Source: Actinomyces qiguomingii (GTDB lineage: Bacteria > Actinomycetota > Actinomycetes > Actinomycetales > Actinomycetaceae). From it: 64,000 nt of DNA. Location: contig NZ_CP025228.1 of assembly GCF_004102025.1 (NCBI RefSeq), positions 62,001 to 126,000 of the forward strand, in the 5' to 3' direction. The notes under the pieces are model-generated. The model saw nothing but the letters and a program-made list of their open reading frames with translations, had not been told where the DNA came from and did no database searches. The position numbers and the translations under genes are program-made. Shown here piece after piece: positions 43,584 through 51,255 of this stretch (its first letter is position 1; each line of letters begins with the position of its first letter).

Positions 43584-44505
43584 GCTGCGGGATATTCGCA
43601 AGCGCTACAACACCCCCGGAGGGGCCATCGACGCACTCGCGGGTATGACGCTGACCGCCGAGCAGCACAAGATCCACGCCTTCCTCGGCCCCAACGGTGC
43701 CGGGAAGAGCACCTCTCTGGAGATGACGGTCGGCCTGCGCACCCCAGACTCGGGCATCGTGCGCACCCTGGGCCTTGACCCGCGCACCGCACGGGACGAG
43801 CTCAGCCGCCGCGTCGCCATCCAGCCGCAGGAGGCCAAGGTCTTCCAATACCTGCGCGTCGGCGAACTGCTGGACCTGTGGTCCTCCTTCTACGATCATC
43901 CCCGGCCTGCCGACGAGATCCTCGACTCCCTCGAGCTGGCGAAGTACGTCGAGCGCCAGGTGACCAAGCTCTCGGGGGGCACGCTCCAGCGTCTCAACGT
44001 CGCCCTGGCGATGGTCTCCGACCCCGAACTGCTCATTCTCGACGAGCCCTCCACCGGCTTGGACCCGCGGGCACGGGAACGACTGTGGTCGGTCCTCGGC
44101 AGCTGGAGGGACCGCGGCACGACGATCGTCCTGTCCACACACTCCATGGAGGAGGCCACCGCATTGGCGGACTCCGTGTTCATCGTGGACCGCGGCAAGT
44201 GCGTCAGCTCCGGGACCCCCAAGGAGCTGATCGCCTCCTTCGCCGGAGGGCCGGCAGTCGTCTTCCGCCTGTCAGGGGACCTGTCAGAGGAGAACGCCTC
44301 CCGGCTGCGGTCCCTCGGGGAGCTCACAGTCAACCCGGACCGCTCCGCCGCTCTCAAGACGGCGCGGACCGATGAGGCGCTCGCCCTCCTGTCCCAGACC
44401 CCCGGATGCTACGACCTCAGCATCCGTCAGCCCACGCTAGGCGACGCCTACCTGGCCGCCACCGGCACCGAACTGACCGCCACTACGACACCCGAGGAAG
44501 ACTGA
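43558..44505 (+). CDS. ABC transporter ATP-binding protein of the RiPP cluster
   Basis: 315 residues. Walker A is FLGPNGAGKST, the Q-loop region IQPQEAKVF, signature KLSGGTLQRL, Walker B LLILDEPSTGLD, and the switch His is in STHSMEE. The C-terminal 80 residues form an accessory domain as in drug and bacteriocin exporters of the DrrA type. GAAGGAG lies 9 bases before ATG 43558. With the following permease it should export the product or give self-protection. Confidence 0.93.
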   Translation: MTAQSPALELRDIRKRYNTPGGAIDALAGMTLTAEQHKIHAFLGPNGAGKSTSLEMTVGLRTPDSGIVRTLGLDPRTARDELSRRVAIQPQEAKVFQYLRVGELLDLWSSFYDHPRPADEILDSLELAKYVERQVTKLSGGTLQRLNVALAMVSDPELLILDEPSTGLDPRARERLWSVLGSWRDRGTTIVLSTHSMEEATALADSVFIVDRGKCVSSGTPKELIASFAGGPAVVFRLSGDLSEENASRLRSLGELTVNPDRSAALKTARTDEALALLSQTPGCYDLSIRQPTLGDAYLAATGTELTATTTPEED

Positions 44506-44507
44506 CC

Positions 44508-45290
44508 ATGAGCACCACGATCAACAGCGGCGCGCTCCGCAGCGCCCGTCCCCTTACCATCACTCACTGGCGGGAGATGTCCCGCAACCGGACGAACTTT
44601 GGCATTGCCACCGTCTTTCCCTTCTTCATGGCCGGACTGTACCTGGGCATGGACAAGATCCTCCGCTCTTCCATGGGGGGACCGGGACCAGACTTCTCCG
44701 TGATGGTGGTACCCATCGCGCTGTGCATGCTTCTCACCGGGACATGCATGACCCTGACCGCCGGCCCGATCGCCGAGTACCGCCAGTACGGCACCCTGCG
44801 TATTCTGGGCACCACCCCGGTATCGCGAGGACAATTCATCCTGACCCACCTGGCCGTTCGAGTGCTCCTTGCGATCGCGCTCAGTGTCCTGGTCGGAGTT
44901 CTGGGTGCGCTTCTCGGCATAAGCGAGACCGCCTCCGTATGGCGTGCTGTGCTCGTCGCCCTGCCCTCCTCCGTGCTGTTCCTGGCCCTGGGCTACTTCA
45001 TCGGCTCGCTCGTCGGTTCGGGACAGGCCGCCACTAATATCGCCACATTCACCGGGCTGTTCTTCCTTTTCACGTCGGGGGTGGTCGTCCCCCTGGAACT
45101 GCTGTCCGACTCGGTCAAGCGTGTCCTTGACTTCCTCCCCACCTCATACTTCGGGGACCTGCTGTTCTGGATCAACGGAGGTGCGCAGAGGTACGAGACG
45201 ACGCTGGACTTCGCGGTTCTCACCGCCTTGGCGATCGTGGCCGTTCCCCTGGCGGTGAAGACCTTCCGCTGGGAGGCCGCAAAGAACTGA
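44508..45290 (+). CDS. ABC-2 type permease of the RiPP cluster
   Basis: 260 residues, six predicted helices with a cytoplasmic N-terminus. It starts two bases after the ATPase stop. YRQYGTLRILGTTPVSRGQF is the coupling segment characteristic of ABC-2 exporters. No peptidase C39 domain is present in either subunit, so leader removal must come from another protein, perhaps the M50-type one. Confidence 0.9.
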   Translation: MSTTINSGALRSARPLTITHWREMSRNRTNFGIATVFPFFMAGLYLGMDKILRSSMGGPGPDFSVMVVPIALCMLLTGTCMTLTAGPIAEYRQYGTLRILGTTPVSRGQFILTHLAVRVLLAIALSVLVGVLGALLGISETASVWRAVLVALPSSVLFLALGYFIGSLVGSGQAATNIATFTGLFFLFTSGVVVPLELLSDSVKRVLDFLPTSYFGDLLFWINGGAQRYETTLDFAVLTALAIVAVPLAVKTFRWEAAKN

Positions 45291-45338
45291 GTGGCTTGTT
45301 CGTTGAATGAACGGACTTCGATGGGAGGGGATGACGTT

Positions 45339-45818
45339 ATGGAATGGAATACCGACTCATCCGTGAAAGTGAGCACGATTATGAGGCGCGTAACCGCGAT
45401 CCTCGACGAGCACGACATGTGCGTCCTGGGCACCGTGGGCGCACAGGAGCCCCGGCTCACGCCGTGTTTCTTCGCCACGCTTGATGAACACCGCTTGGTC
45501 TTCGTCTCCTCGAAGGGATCTCGGCACGTGGCTCACATGCAGGCGGATCCGCATTGTTCCGCACTCGTGCTTCCCGAGCAGGCGGAGCAGGGGCGACTGG
45601 TGTCCCTGCTCCTGGCGGGAGAGGTGGTACGCCCTCAAGGGCTGAGCCGGCTCGCTGCACTGACGACCTACCTGGCCCGGATGAGGAACAGGCTTCCCTC
45701 GAGCGCAAGCAGCGTGCATGGCCTACTGGACAAGAAGGTGTTCGTTCTGGAAGCCGAGAGCATCGAACTCGTCGACACCCATCTTTGTCGCGGCACCATG
45801 CGTGTGGGCAGGAGGTGA
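45339..45818 (+). CDS. Pyridoxamine 5'-phosphate oxidase-like FMN-binding protein
   Basis: 159 residues from ATG 45339 (GGGAGGGG upstream). It has a split-barrel fold with MCVLGTVGAQEPRLTPCFFA, RLVFVSSKGSRHVAHMQADP and CSALVLPEQAEQGRLVSLLL, the standard strands around the flavin. It is the last gene before the cluster terminator. It may be a redox tailoring enzyme or an unrelated passenger; a gap of 48 bases and no overlap make its membership less sure. Confidence 0.75.
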   Translation: MEWNTDSSVKVSTIMRRVTAILDEHDMCVLGTVGAQEPRLTPCFFATLDEHRLVFVSSKGSRHVAHMQADPHCSALVLPEQAEQGRLVSLLLAGEVVRPQGLSRLAALTTYLARMRNRLPSSASSVHGLLDKKVFVLEAESIELVDTHLCRGTMRVGRR

Positions 45819-45859
45819 ATCGCCCCAATTATGCAGGCTAGTTCTGTAATGGGATTGGC

Positions 45860-45898
45860 TTTGGGGCTTGGGAATGGCTTTCATTCCCAAGCCCCAAA
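45860..45898 (+). terminator. Terminator at the end of the RiPP cluster
   Basis: A perfect 17-bp stem (TTTGGGGCTTGGGAATG with CATTCCCAAGCCCCAAA, loop GCTTT) 40 bases after the last gene. The U tract is on the opposite side, so it is not canonical for the plus strand, but stem strength and place support the role. Confidence 0.7.
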
Positions 45899-45995
45899 AA
45901 TGTGCCCGGCTTGGTGCTCTAACCCGAGGCCCTTCACCTACGAGCGTCGTGACGCTGCTGGTTATATGCTTTTCCGGTTTACGGGTGCGTTTACC

Positions 45996-47443
45996 GGCTC
46001 TTCGCGTTTAGGGGTGTAGTAGCTGTTGTCTGAAGCCTCCGGCGTGGATGAGGCTGCGGATGGTGTAGTTGGTCAGATTCCTGAAGCCCAGGGCGATGCC
46101 GCGTAGGTGCTCCAGGCGGCCGTTGACTGCTTCAGTGGGTCCGTTGGATGTGCCGCGGTGGTCGAAGTAGGCGAGTATGTCTTCGCGCCGCTGGGCCAGG
46201 GTCTTGCCCAGCGACTTCAGCTCTTCGAGGGCGTCAGGCACGCCGGTGGTGAGGGTCTGCATCACTTTCTCCATCAGGGTCTTGCCCTGGGCGGGGGCCT
46301 TGGCGCGGTAGGCGGCCATGATCTTCTGATACACGCCCCACATGATCTCTACCGGAGTGTTGTGGGGGTCGGCGAACAGTTGTTCGAGACGCTCCCAGCC
46401 CTTGTCGCTCACCAGGCCCGCCCCGGTGCGCAGCAGCCTGCGGGCCTTGTACAGGGGGTCGTCCTTACGGCCCCGCCGCCCGGTGGTCTCGCGCTGGGTG
46501 CGGCGGCGGCACTCATCCAGCTTGTCCCCGGCCAGCGCGACCACGTGGAAGGGGTCCATGACCTCCGTCGCGCCGGGTAGGGCCTCGGCGGCGGCGGTCT
46601 TGAAGCCCGCGAACCCATCCATCGAGACCACCTCGATCCGGCTGCGCCAGTCCTCGTCGCGTTCCTGGAGCCATTGCTTGAAGGCCTGCTTGGAGCGGCC
46701 TTCGATCATGTCCAGCAGGCGGGAGGGGCCGGTACGGTCGCGCACGGGTGTAAGGTCGATGATGACGGTGACGTACTTGTCGCCCTTGCGGGTGTGCCGC
46801 CAAACATGCTCATCCACCCCGATGACCTCCACACCCTTCAGACGTCCAGGATCATTGATCAAGCGGTCCTTGGCCCGCTCAAGGACGGCCTCATTGGCGG
46901 TGTGCCAGGACACCCCCAGAGCTGCCGCCACACGCGAGATGGACATGAACTCCACCCCCACGGCCCGGATCGCCCACTCCTTGGCCGCCAAGGTCAGCCT
47001 CGCCCGCTTGGCGGCCGCACGAGACGCGTCCTGCCTCCACACACGCCCACAGCCCTGGCAGCGCCACCGGCGCAGCCGCACCAGCAAGTGGGTTGGGCGC
47101 CAGCCCACCGGAACATGCGCCAGCCGCCTCGCGACGGTCCCCACCGGGGCGCCCTGGGCCCCGCAGACCCGGCAGAACGCATCCTCCTCGCAGACCTGCA
47201 GCCGACACTCCACCAGTGCACCGCCGCCATCTATGCGCATGCCGGTGACAGTCAGTCCCAGCGCGTCCAGGCCCAGGAAACTAGCAAAATCAGGGGCAGC
47301 AAAGGTAGTCTCGGCCATGTCGAGGTCTCCGTGATCGGTGGTGTTCAGCAACCACCAATCATCGGGGACCTCGACCCCTACCCGCCCCTGCGACACGCGC
47401 ACCCACGACTACCCCACCACCACACCCTCAAACACGAAGAGCC
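45996..47443. mobile_element. ISL3-family insertion sequence, complete
   Basis: 1448 bp. The ends GGCTCTTCGCGTTTAGGGG and (inverse) GGCTCTTCGTGTTTGAGGG are the inverted repeats. The direct repeat CGTTTACC flanks both sides (45988-45995 and 47444-47451), an 8-bp target duplication as normal for ISL3. It carries one intact transposase gene. It has landed inside the left end of a family A element, whose TTTTCCGGTTTACGGGTG and 22-bp repeats continue on either side. Confidence 0.95.
46008..47318 (-). CDS. ISL3-family transposase
   Basis: 436 residues from ATG 47318 (GGAG upstream). The N-terminal zinc-finger region has CRVCGAQGAPVG and CQGCGRVWRQDASRAAAKRA, typical of ISL3 enzymes, followed by a helix-turn-helix. 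The DDE core shows Asp in EVIGVDEHVWRH, Asp in VVSMDGFAGFK and Glu in SNGPTEAVNGRLEHL. The gene is intact, so this copy may still move and could supply transposase to the non-autonomous family A and B elements whose ends resemble its own. Confidence 0.95.
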   Translation of the reverse strand: MAETTFAAPDFASFLGLDALGLTVTGMRIDGGGALVECRLQVCEEDAFCRVCGAQGAPVGTVARRLAHVPVGWRPTHLLVRLRRWRCQGCGRVWRQDASRAAAKRARLTLAAKEWAIRAVGVEFMSISRVAAALGVSWHTANEAVLERAKDRLINDPGRLKGVEVIGVDEHVWRHTRKGDKYVTVIIDLTPVRDRTGPSRLLDMIEGRSKQAFKQWLQERDEDWRSRIEVVSMDGFAGFKTAAAEALPGATEVMDPFHVVALAGDKLDECRRRTQRETTGRRGRKDDPLYKARRLLRTGAGLVSDKGWERLEQLFADPHNTPVEIMWGVYQKIMAAYRAKAPAQGKTLMEKVMQTLTTGVPDALEELKSLGKTLAQRREDILAYFDHRGTSNGPTEAVNGRLEHLRGIALGFRNLTNYTIRSLIHAGGFRQQLLHP

Positions 47444-47450
47444 CGTTTAC

Positions 47451-47485
47451 CGAGTTCGGTCGATATGACCATCGAGTTCGGTCGG
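47451..47485. repeat. 22-bp repeat family (site 4 of 6)
   Basis: Units at 47451 and 47473 (CGAGTTCGGTCGATATGACC and CGAGTTCGGTCGG). They belong to the broken family A left end that was split by the ISL3 insertion. Confidence 0.85.
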
Positions 47486-47511
47486 TGGGACTGGCGGGCT
47501 CGAGCCCCTGC

Positions 47512-47592
47512 CGGGGCGCCGACTACCTGCTGACAGTCAAGAACAACCAGCCAGCACTCAAGGTCAGGCTCAAGGCGCTGCCCTGGGGCTGA
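47512..47592 (+). pseudogene. ISAs1-family transposase fragment
   Basis: 26 codons encode RGADYLLTVKNNQPALKVRL and KALPWG before a stop. YLLTVKNNQP followed by KALPW is the conserved segment of ISAs1-type transposases. Both flanks are lost. Confidence 0.65.
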
Positions 47593-47682
47593 GGTCGCCG
47601 CAATCACCGGGGTGGACATACTGCCTCAAAGGTGCCGGGGCTCTGTGGGAGCTGGCGTATGGTGCCCAGGAGCCCGCCGCAC

Positions 47683-47770
47683 CCCACATCCCCAGTCAAG
47701 AGGATCGGTTCGCCTCCCCAGGGGCATGAAGGCCGAGATGATCCCACATCCCCACTCAAGAGGATCGGTT
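47683..47770. repeat. CRISPR-like pair 2: two 28-bp repeats around a 32-bp spacer
   Basis: Repeats at 47683-47710 and 47743-47770 differ at one base (G/C) and enclose 32 unique bases; period 60 bp. Each has ATCC/GGAT arms around a 10-base loop. The repeat differs in sequence from the pair at 2165-2252, but repeat length, spacer length, arm length and loop length are the same. Confidence 0.6.
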
Positions 47771-47969
47771 AGTTGCAACATGGAACGATGAGGCATGTCC
47801 ACTTCGGGTGCAGGATTCTCGAAGGCGAAATGAGTGTTGGCGATTCGCTACGTGAGGCGGTGACACGGATGGGAGATGGTAGTTCGGCGGGTGCTGCTGC
47901 GGCGGGAGTCGCCAGCCCCAGGAGCGATATGGATAAGGTAAAGACGGCGAGGGTGCGAGGGGAGCGCAT
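47769..47969 (-). CDS. Possible small secreted peptide or truncated exported protein
   Basis: 66 residues with TAGGAG 11 bases before the ATG. The N-terminus is a convincing signal peptide (MRSPRTLAVFTLSISLLGLA then TPAAAAPA). The mature part of about 40 residues ends in CLIVPCCN with no recognised domain. Since it ends at the edge of the repeat pair, it may be the 5' remnant of a longer exported protein. Confidence 0.4.
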   Translation of the reverse strand: MRSPRTLAVFTLSISLLGLATPAAAAPAELPSPIRVTASRSESPTLISPSRILHPKWTCLIVPCCN

Positions 47970-48058
47970 AGGGTAGTGATCTCCTATTCGTTGTGAGTCG
48001 GGTGGAACAGCTGTATCCTCTCGACTTGCACATGCTATTTGCTCCTCAGTACGCCTGT

Positions 48059-48080
48059 TCCGACTCCTACCTTAGTCGGA
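48059..48080 (-). terminator. Weak hairpin after the response regulator
   Basis: TCCGACT pairs with AGTCGGA around an 8-base loop, about 40 bases after the stop of the regulator gene. Short stem and no U tract. Confidence 0.35.
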
Positions 48081-48121
48081 CCACGAAAGTCCCAGAGAGA
48101 GTAGCAGAGTGACACGCGCTA

Positions 48122-48787
48122 TCATCCGATGCCCCGTTGGTTCGCCTCGGCTACGACCTCCAGCCGACTGCCTGCGCCCATCTTGCGCATGAGGGAGGAG
48201 ACATGAGTCTTGACGGTCGTCTCGGCAACGTTCATCTCGCGCGCAATTCTGCGGTTCGAGTAGCCTTTGCGCAGAAGACGAAGCACTTCAAGCTCGCGCG
48301 TCGACAGATCAAGGCCTGAGTCTGAGCCGGTACTGGGACGCTGACCGCGCATATAACGCTCCAGAACGCGGCTGGTCGGTCCAGGAGAGAGGACCTTGCC
48401 GCCCGCATGTACGGTCCGAATCGCTGCCACGACTTCTTTAGCCGGCGTGCTCTTGAGTAGGAAACCTGACGCGCCCGCGGCGATTCCGCCGTCGAGGTAG
48501 GTGTCATCATCGAATGTGGTTAACAGAAGGACCCGCGTATTCCCTCCGGCGGCGAGGATCCGCGAGGTGGCCTGGACGCCGCCCAGCACAGGCATCTGAA
48601 CGTCCATGAGCACGACGTCCACGATGTGTTCGTGAACCAGGTCTACTGCTTCGGCTCCGTTGGTGGCGGTGGCCACGATCTTGATGCTGCTGTCCGCACC
48701 GAGGTTCGTGGATAACATATCGCGCACGATGGCGTCATCGTCCACGATGACGGTACGGATCGGATTGGACTGGCTGCTCTGTGTCAT
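48122..48787 (-). CDS. NarL/LuxR-family response regulator
   Basis: 221 residues from ATG 48787 (AAGGA upstream). Receiver: VDDDAIVRDML acidic pocket, VVLMDVQMPVLGGVQ with the phospho-acceptor Asp, LLLTTFDDD and LLKSTPAKE. The LuxR output domain is LSTRELEVLRLLRKG and NRRIAREMNVAETTVKTHV. The start overlaps the tail of the kinase gene. It likely controls the ABC transporter at 51256-52901, which is divergent from this system. Confidence 0.92.
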   Translation of the reverse strand: MTQSSQSNPIRTVIVDDDAIVRDMLSTNLGADSSIKIVATATNGAEAVDLVHEHIVDVVLMDVQMPVLGGVQATSRILAAGGNTRVLLLTTFDDDTYLDGGIAAGASGFLLKSTPAKEVVAAIRTVHAGGKVLSPGPTSRVLERYMRGQRPSTGSDSGLDLSTRELEVLRLLRKGYSNRRIAREMNVAETTVKTHVSSLMRKMGAGSRLEVVAEANQRGIG

Positions 48788-49215
48788 GTTTCGTCCTTGT
48801 TGCCTTCGTTGGTTGGTGTGAGGGGGAGGGTGGTGTGGAGTATCCATTGGTGGTTGGTGTGTTTGGTGGTGGTGGTTCCTCCGAGGGCGTGGGTGCGTTC
48901 TTGGATGCCGAGGATGCCGAGTTTGGATGAGGTGGTGGGGGTTGGGTGTCGGGTGTCGGATAGGGGGTTGATGGCGTGGAGTTCGGCGGTGGTGTCGGTG
49001 ATGTTTAGTTTGATGGTGCATTGGGCGTCGGGGGCGGCGTATTTGGTCATGTTGGCGACGCATTCGTCCAGGATGCGGGTCAGGGTGGTGGTCAGGGTGG
49101 GGGTGAGTCGGGTGGGGTCTCCTTGATGGGTGACGGTGGCGCGCAGGCCGGCTTGGTGGAGGGTGTGGCGGGCCTGGGTTATTGCGGTGGTCAGGTCGGT
49201 GCTGGGGGTGTGGGT
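48784..49215 (-). pseudogene. Frameshifted ATPase tail of the second kinase copy
   Basis: This frame encodes the HATPase part (ILDECVANMTKYAAPDAQCT, SSKLGILGIQERTHALGG) and the end NEGNKDET. It was separated from its N-terminal part by loss of one G in a G tract (five G at 49204-49208, six at the matching 50358-50363). No start codon with a ribosome site lies nearby, so it is expressed only if ribosomes slip at the tract. Confidence 0.8.
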
Positions 49216-50803
49216 TCTAGGGGGGTGTCGGTGTCTTGTCTTAGGAGGCGCAGCATGGTGCGCAGGTCGAGTACTGATTGGTGTCCGGTGGTGATGATGT
49301 CGTCTAGGGCGGTGTTGATCTGGTTGGTGTGGTTGGGGTTGTTGAGTTGGGTTTGTGCTTGTTGGGCGCGCAGGACGATTTGGGTGTTGGCGCGGGCGAG
49401 GGTGTCGTGGAGTTCGCGGGCTATGAGGGCGCGCTGGTCACGCAGGGCTTGGGCGTGAGCGGCCTGGGCCCGGGAGACGTTGGCGTCAGCAAGCCGCAGG
49501 GCCGAGGCAGTGCCGAGACAAAGGACGAGCCACAACACCTGGCTGATGAGCAGGTCATCCATCTTCGTTCCCGCGTGCCAGGCCAGGAGGTTGCCGGCAA
49601 CCATGGCCACCACAATCACAACAGCCTGCCGATAACGACCCCGACGGAGGAGGATGCAGGTCGCAGCGGTCGTCGATATGACGGTTCCGGTGAATTGGTC
49701 GCTGCCCGTCGCGTGTGTCGCGCCGAGTGCAAGGATGATGGTGGCGGCCCAGGGGTTGCGGGGGATCAGCAGCAGCGCCCACGGCACCACCAACCCCACC
49801 AACGTGGTGAAGCGTATGCCGGCGTCGACTGTGTTGAATACAGCGATGACAAAACTGATGCCGGTCAAGAGGCTCAGGCCCCAATGGGCGTGCAACCAGT
49901 TCCATGTGCAACCCCGCCGATGCCTGCTACCGGGGGCGTCTAGCACGTGTTCTCGAGACTTGTTGGTTGGTGTGAGGGGGAGGGTGGTGTGGAGTATCCA
50001 TTGGTGGTTGGTGTGTTTGGTGGTGGTGGTTCCTCCGAGGGCGTGGGTGCGTTCTTGGATGCCGAGGATGCCGAGTTTGGATGAGGTGGTGGGGGTTGGG
50101 TGTCGGGTGTCGGATAGGGGGTTGATGGCGTGGAGTTCGGCGGTGGTGTCGGTGATGTTTAGTTTGATGGTGCATTGGGCGTCGGGGGCGGCGTATTTGG
50201 TCATGTTGGCGACGCATTCGTCCAGGATGCGGGTCAGGGTGGTGGTCAGGGTGGGGGTGAGTCGGGTGGGGTCTCCTTGATGGGTGACGGTGGCGTGGAG
50301 GCCGGCTTGGTGGAGGGTGTGGCGGGCTTGGGCGAGGGTGGTGGTTAGGTCGGGTGTGGGGGGTGTGGGGTTCAGGGAGGTGTCGGTGTCTTGTCTTAGG
50401 AGGCGCAGCATGGTGCGCAGGTCGAGGACCGACTGGTGTCCGGTGGTGATGATGTCGTCTAGGGCGGTGTTGATCTGGTTGGTGTGGTTGGGGTTGTTGA
50501 GTTGGGTTTGTGCTTGTTGGGCGCGCAGGACGATTTGGGTGTTGGCGCGGGCGAGGGTGTCGTGGAGTTCGCGGGCTATGAGGGCGCGCTGGTCACGCAG
50601 GGCTTGGGCGTGAGCGGCCTGGGCCCGGGAGACGTTGGCGTCAGCAAGCCGCAGAGGTGAGGCGATACCCAGACAGATGACAATCCACAACACCTGGCTG
50701 ATGAGCAGGTCATCCATCTTCGTTCCCGCGTGCCAGGCCAGGAGGTTGCCGGCAACCATGGCCACCACAATCACAACAGCCTGCCGATAACGACCCCGAC
50801 GGA
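48811..50803. repeat. Tandem duplication of the kinase gene segment
   Basis: 48811-49648 and 49965-50803 are nearly identical over about 838 bp, with an offset of 1154 bases that becomes 1155 after the lost G. Identity is highest over the HisKA_3 and HATPase coding region; the membrane-coding parts between are diverged. This pattern suggests old duplication with recent gene conversion of the catalytic part. Confidence 0.95.
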
Positions 50804-51107
50804 CGAGTACGTATGTGGCGAAGTACCCGGCCATGACCAATCCGGGTCCTTTAGCGTCTACAATGCCGTGAGCTGTACCTGCTGCCAGGACCAGGGCGGC
50901 GGCCAAAGGGTGTCGGGGGATCAGCAGCAGCGCCCACGGCACCACCAACCCCACCGCGTCAGTGACGGCGAACTCCTGGAACAACGCAGGCATCGCGGAG
51001 AAAGCCAGGCTGAAGGCCGTGAAGATGCTGAGTTCCCGGTAAGCACGCCAGACAGCGCCAAGTCGACTCGGCGCGACGCTGAGCGCTGGGGACGGTAGGG
51101 GAGGCAT
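49191..51107 (-). CDS. Two sensor histidine kinases fused in frame; second lacks its ATPase domain
   Basis: 638 residues from ATG 51107 (GAAAGG upstream). Copy 1: membrane domain of about five helices, phospho-acceptor His in LIARELHDTLARANTQIVL, and a complete HATPase (SSKLGILGIQERTHALGG). Instead of ending, it reads on through NKSREHVLDAPGSRHRRG into copy 2: another membrane domain and a second ARELHDTLAR helix, then a premature stop after PLEPTPPAPT. The protein thus has two sensors, two His sites and one ATPase. It pairs with the LuxR-type regulator. The fusion could be real or reflect a lost stop codon plus recombination. Confidence 0.8.
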   Translation of the reverse strand: MPPLPSPALSVAPSRLGAVWRAYRELSIFTAFSLAFSAMPALFQEFAVTDAVGLVVPWALLLIPRHPLAAALVLAAGTAHGIVDAKGPGLVMAGYFATYVLVRRGRYRQAVVIVVAMVAGNLLAWHAGTKMDDLLISQVLWIVICLGIASPLRLADANVSRAQAAHAQALRDQRALIARELHDTLARANTQIVLRAQQAQTQLNNPNHTNQINTALDDIITTGHQSVLDLRTMLRLLRQDTDTSLNPTPPTPDLTTTLAQARHTLHQAGLHATVTHQGDPTRLTPTLTTTLTRILDECVANMTKYAAPDAQCTIKLNITDTTAELHAINPLSDTRHPTPTTSSKLGILGIQERTHALGGTTTTKHTNHQWILHTTLPLTPTNKSREHVLDAPGSRHRRGCTWNWLHAHWGLSLLTGISFVIAVFNTVDAGIRFTTLVGLVVPWALLLIPRNPWAATIILALGATHATGSDQFTGTVISTTAATCILLRRGRYRQAVVIVVAMVAGNLLAWHAGTKMDDLLISQVLWLVLCLGTASALRLADANVSRAQAAHAQALRDQRALIARELHDTLARANTQIVLRAQQAQTQLNNPNHTNQINTALDDIITTGHQSVLDLRTMLRLLRQDTDTPLEPTPPAPT

Positions 51108-51255
51108 GAACGACCTTTCAAGAGTGCCCACAGACTAGCTCAGATCGTGCCTCTCCTACCAAAGTATGGGCGGTGGTGGCGGGAAGTCGGAACAGCCGGG
51201 GACCGCTGCTGTGCCATGGTCGAGCCATCCGAAGGTTCGACCGTGAAAGGAGACT

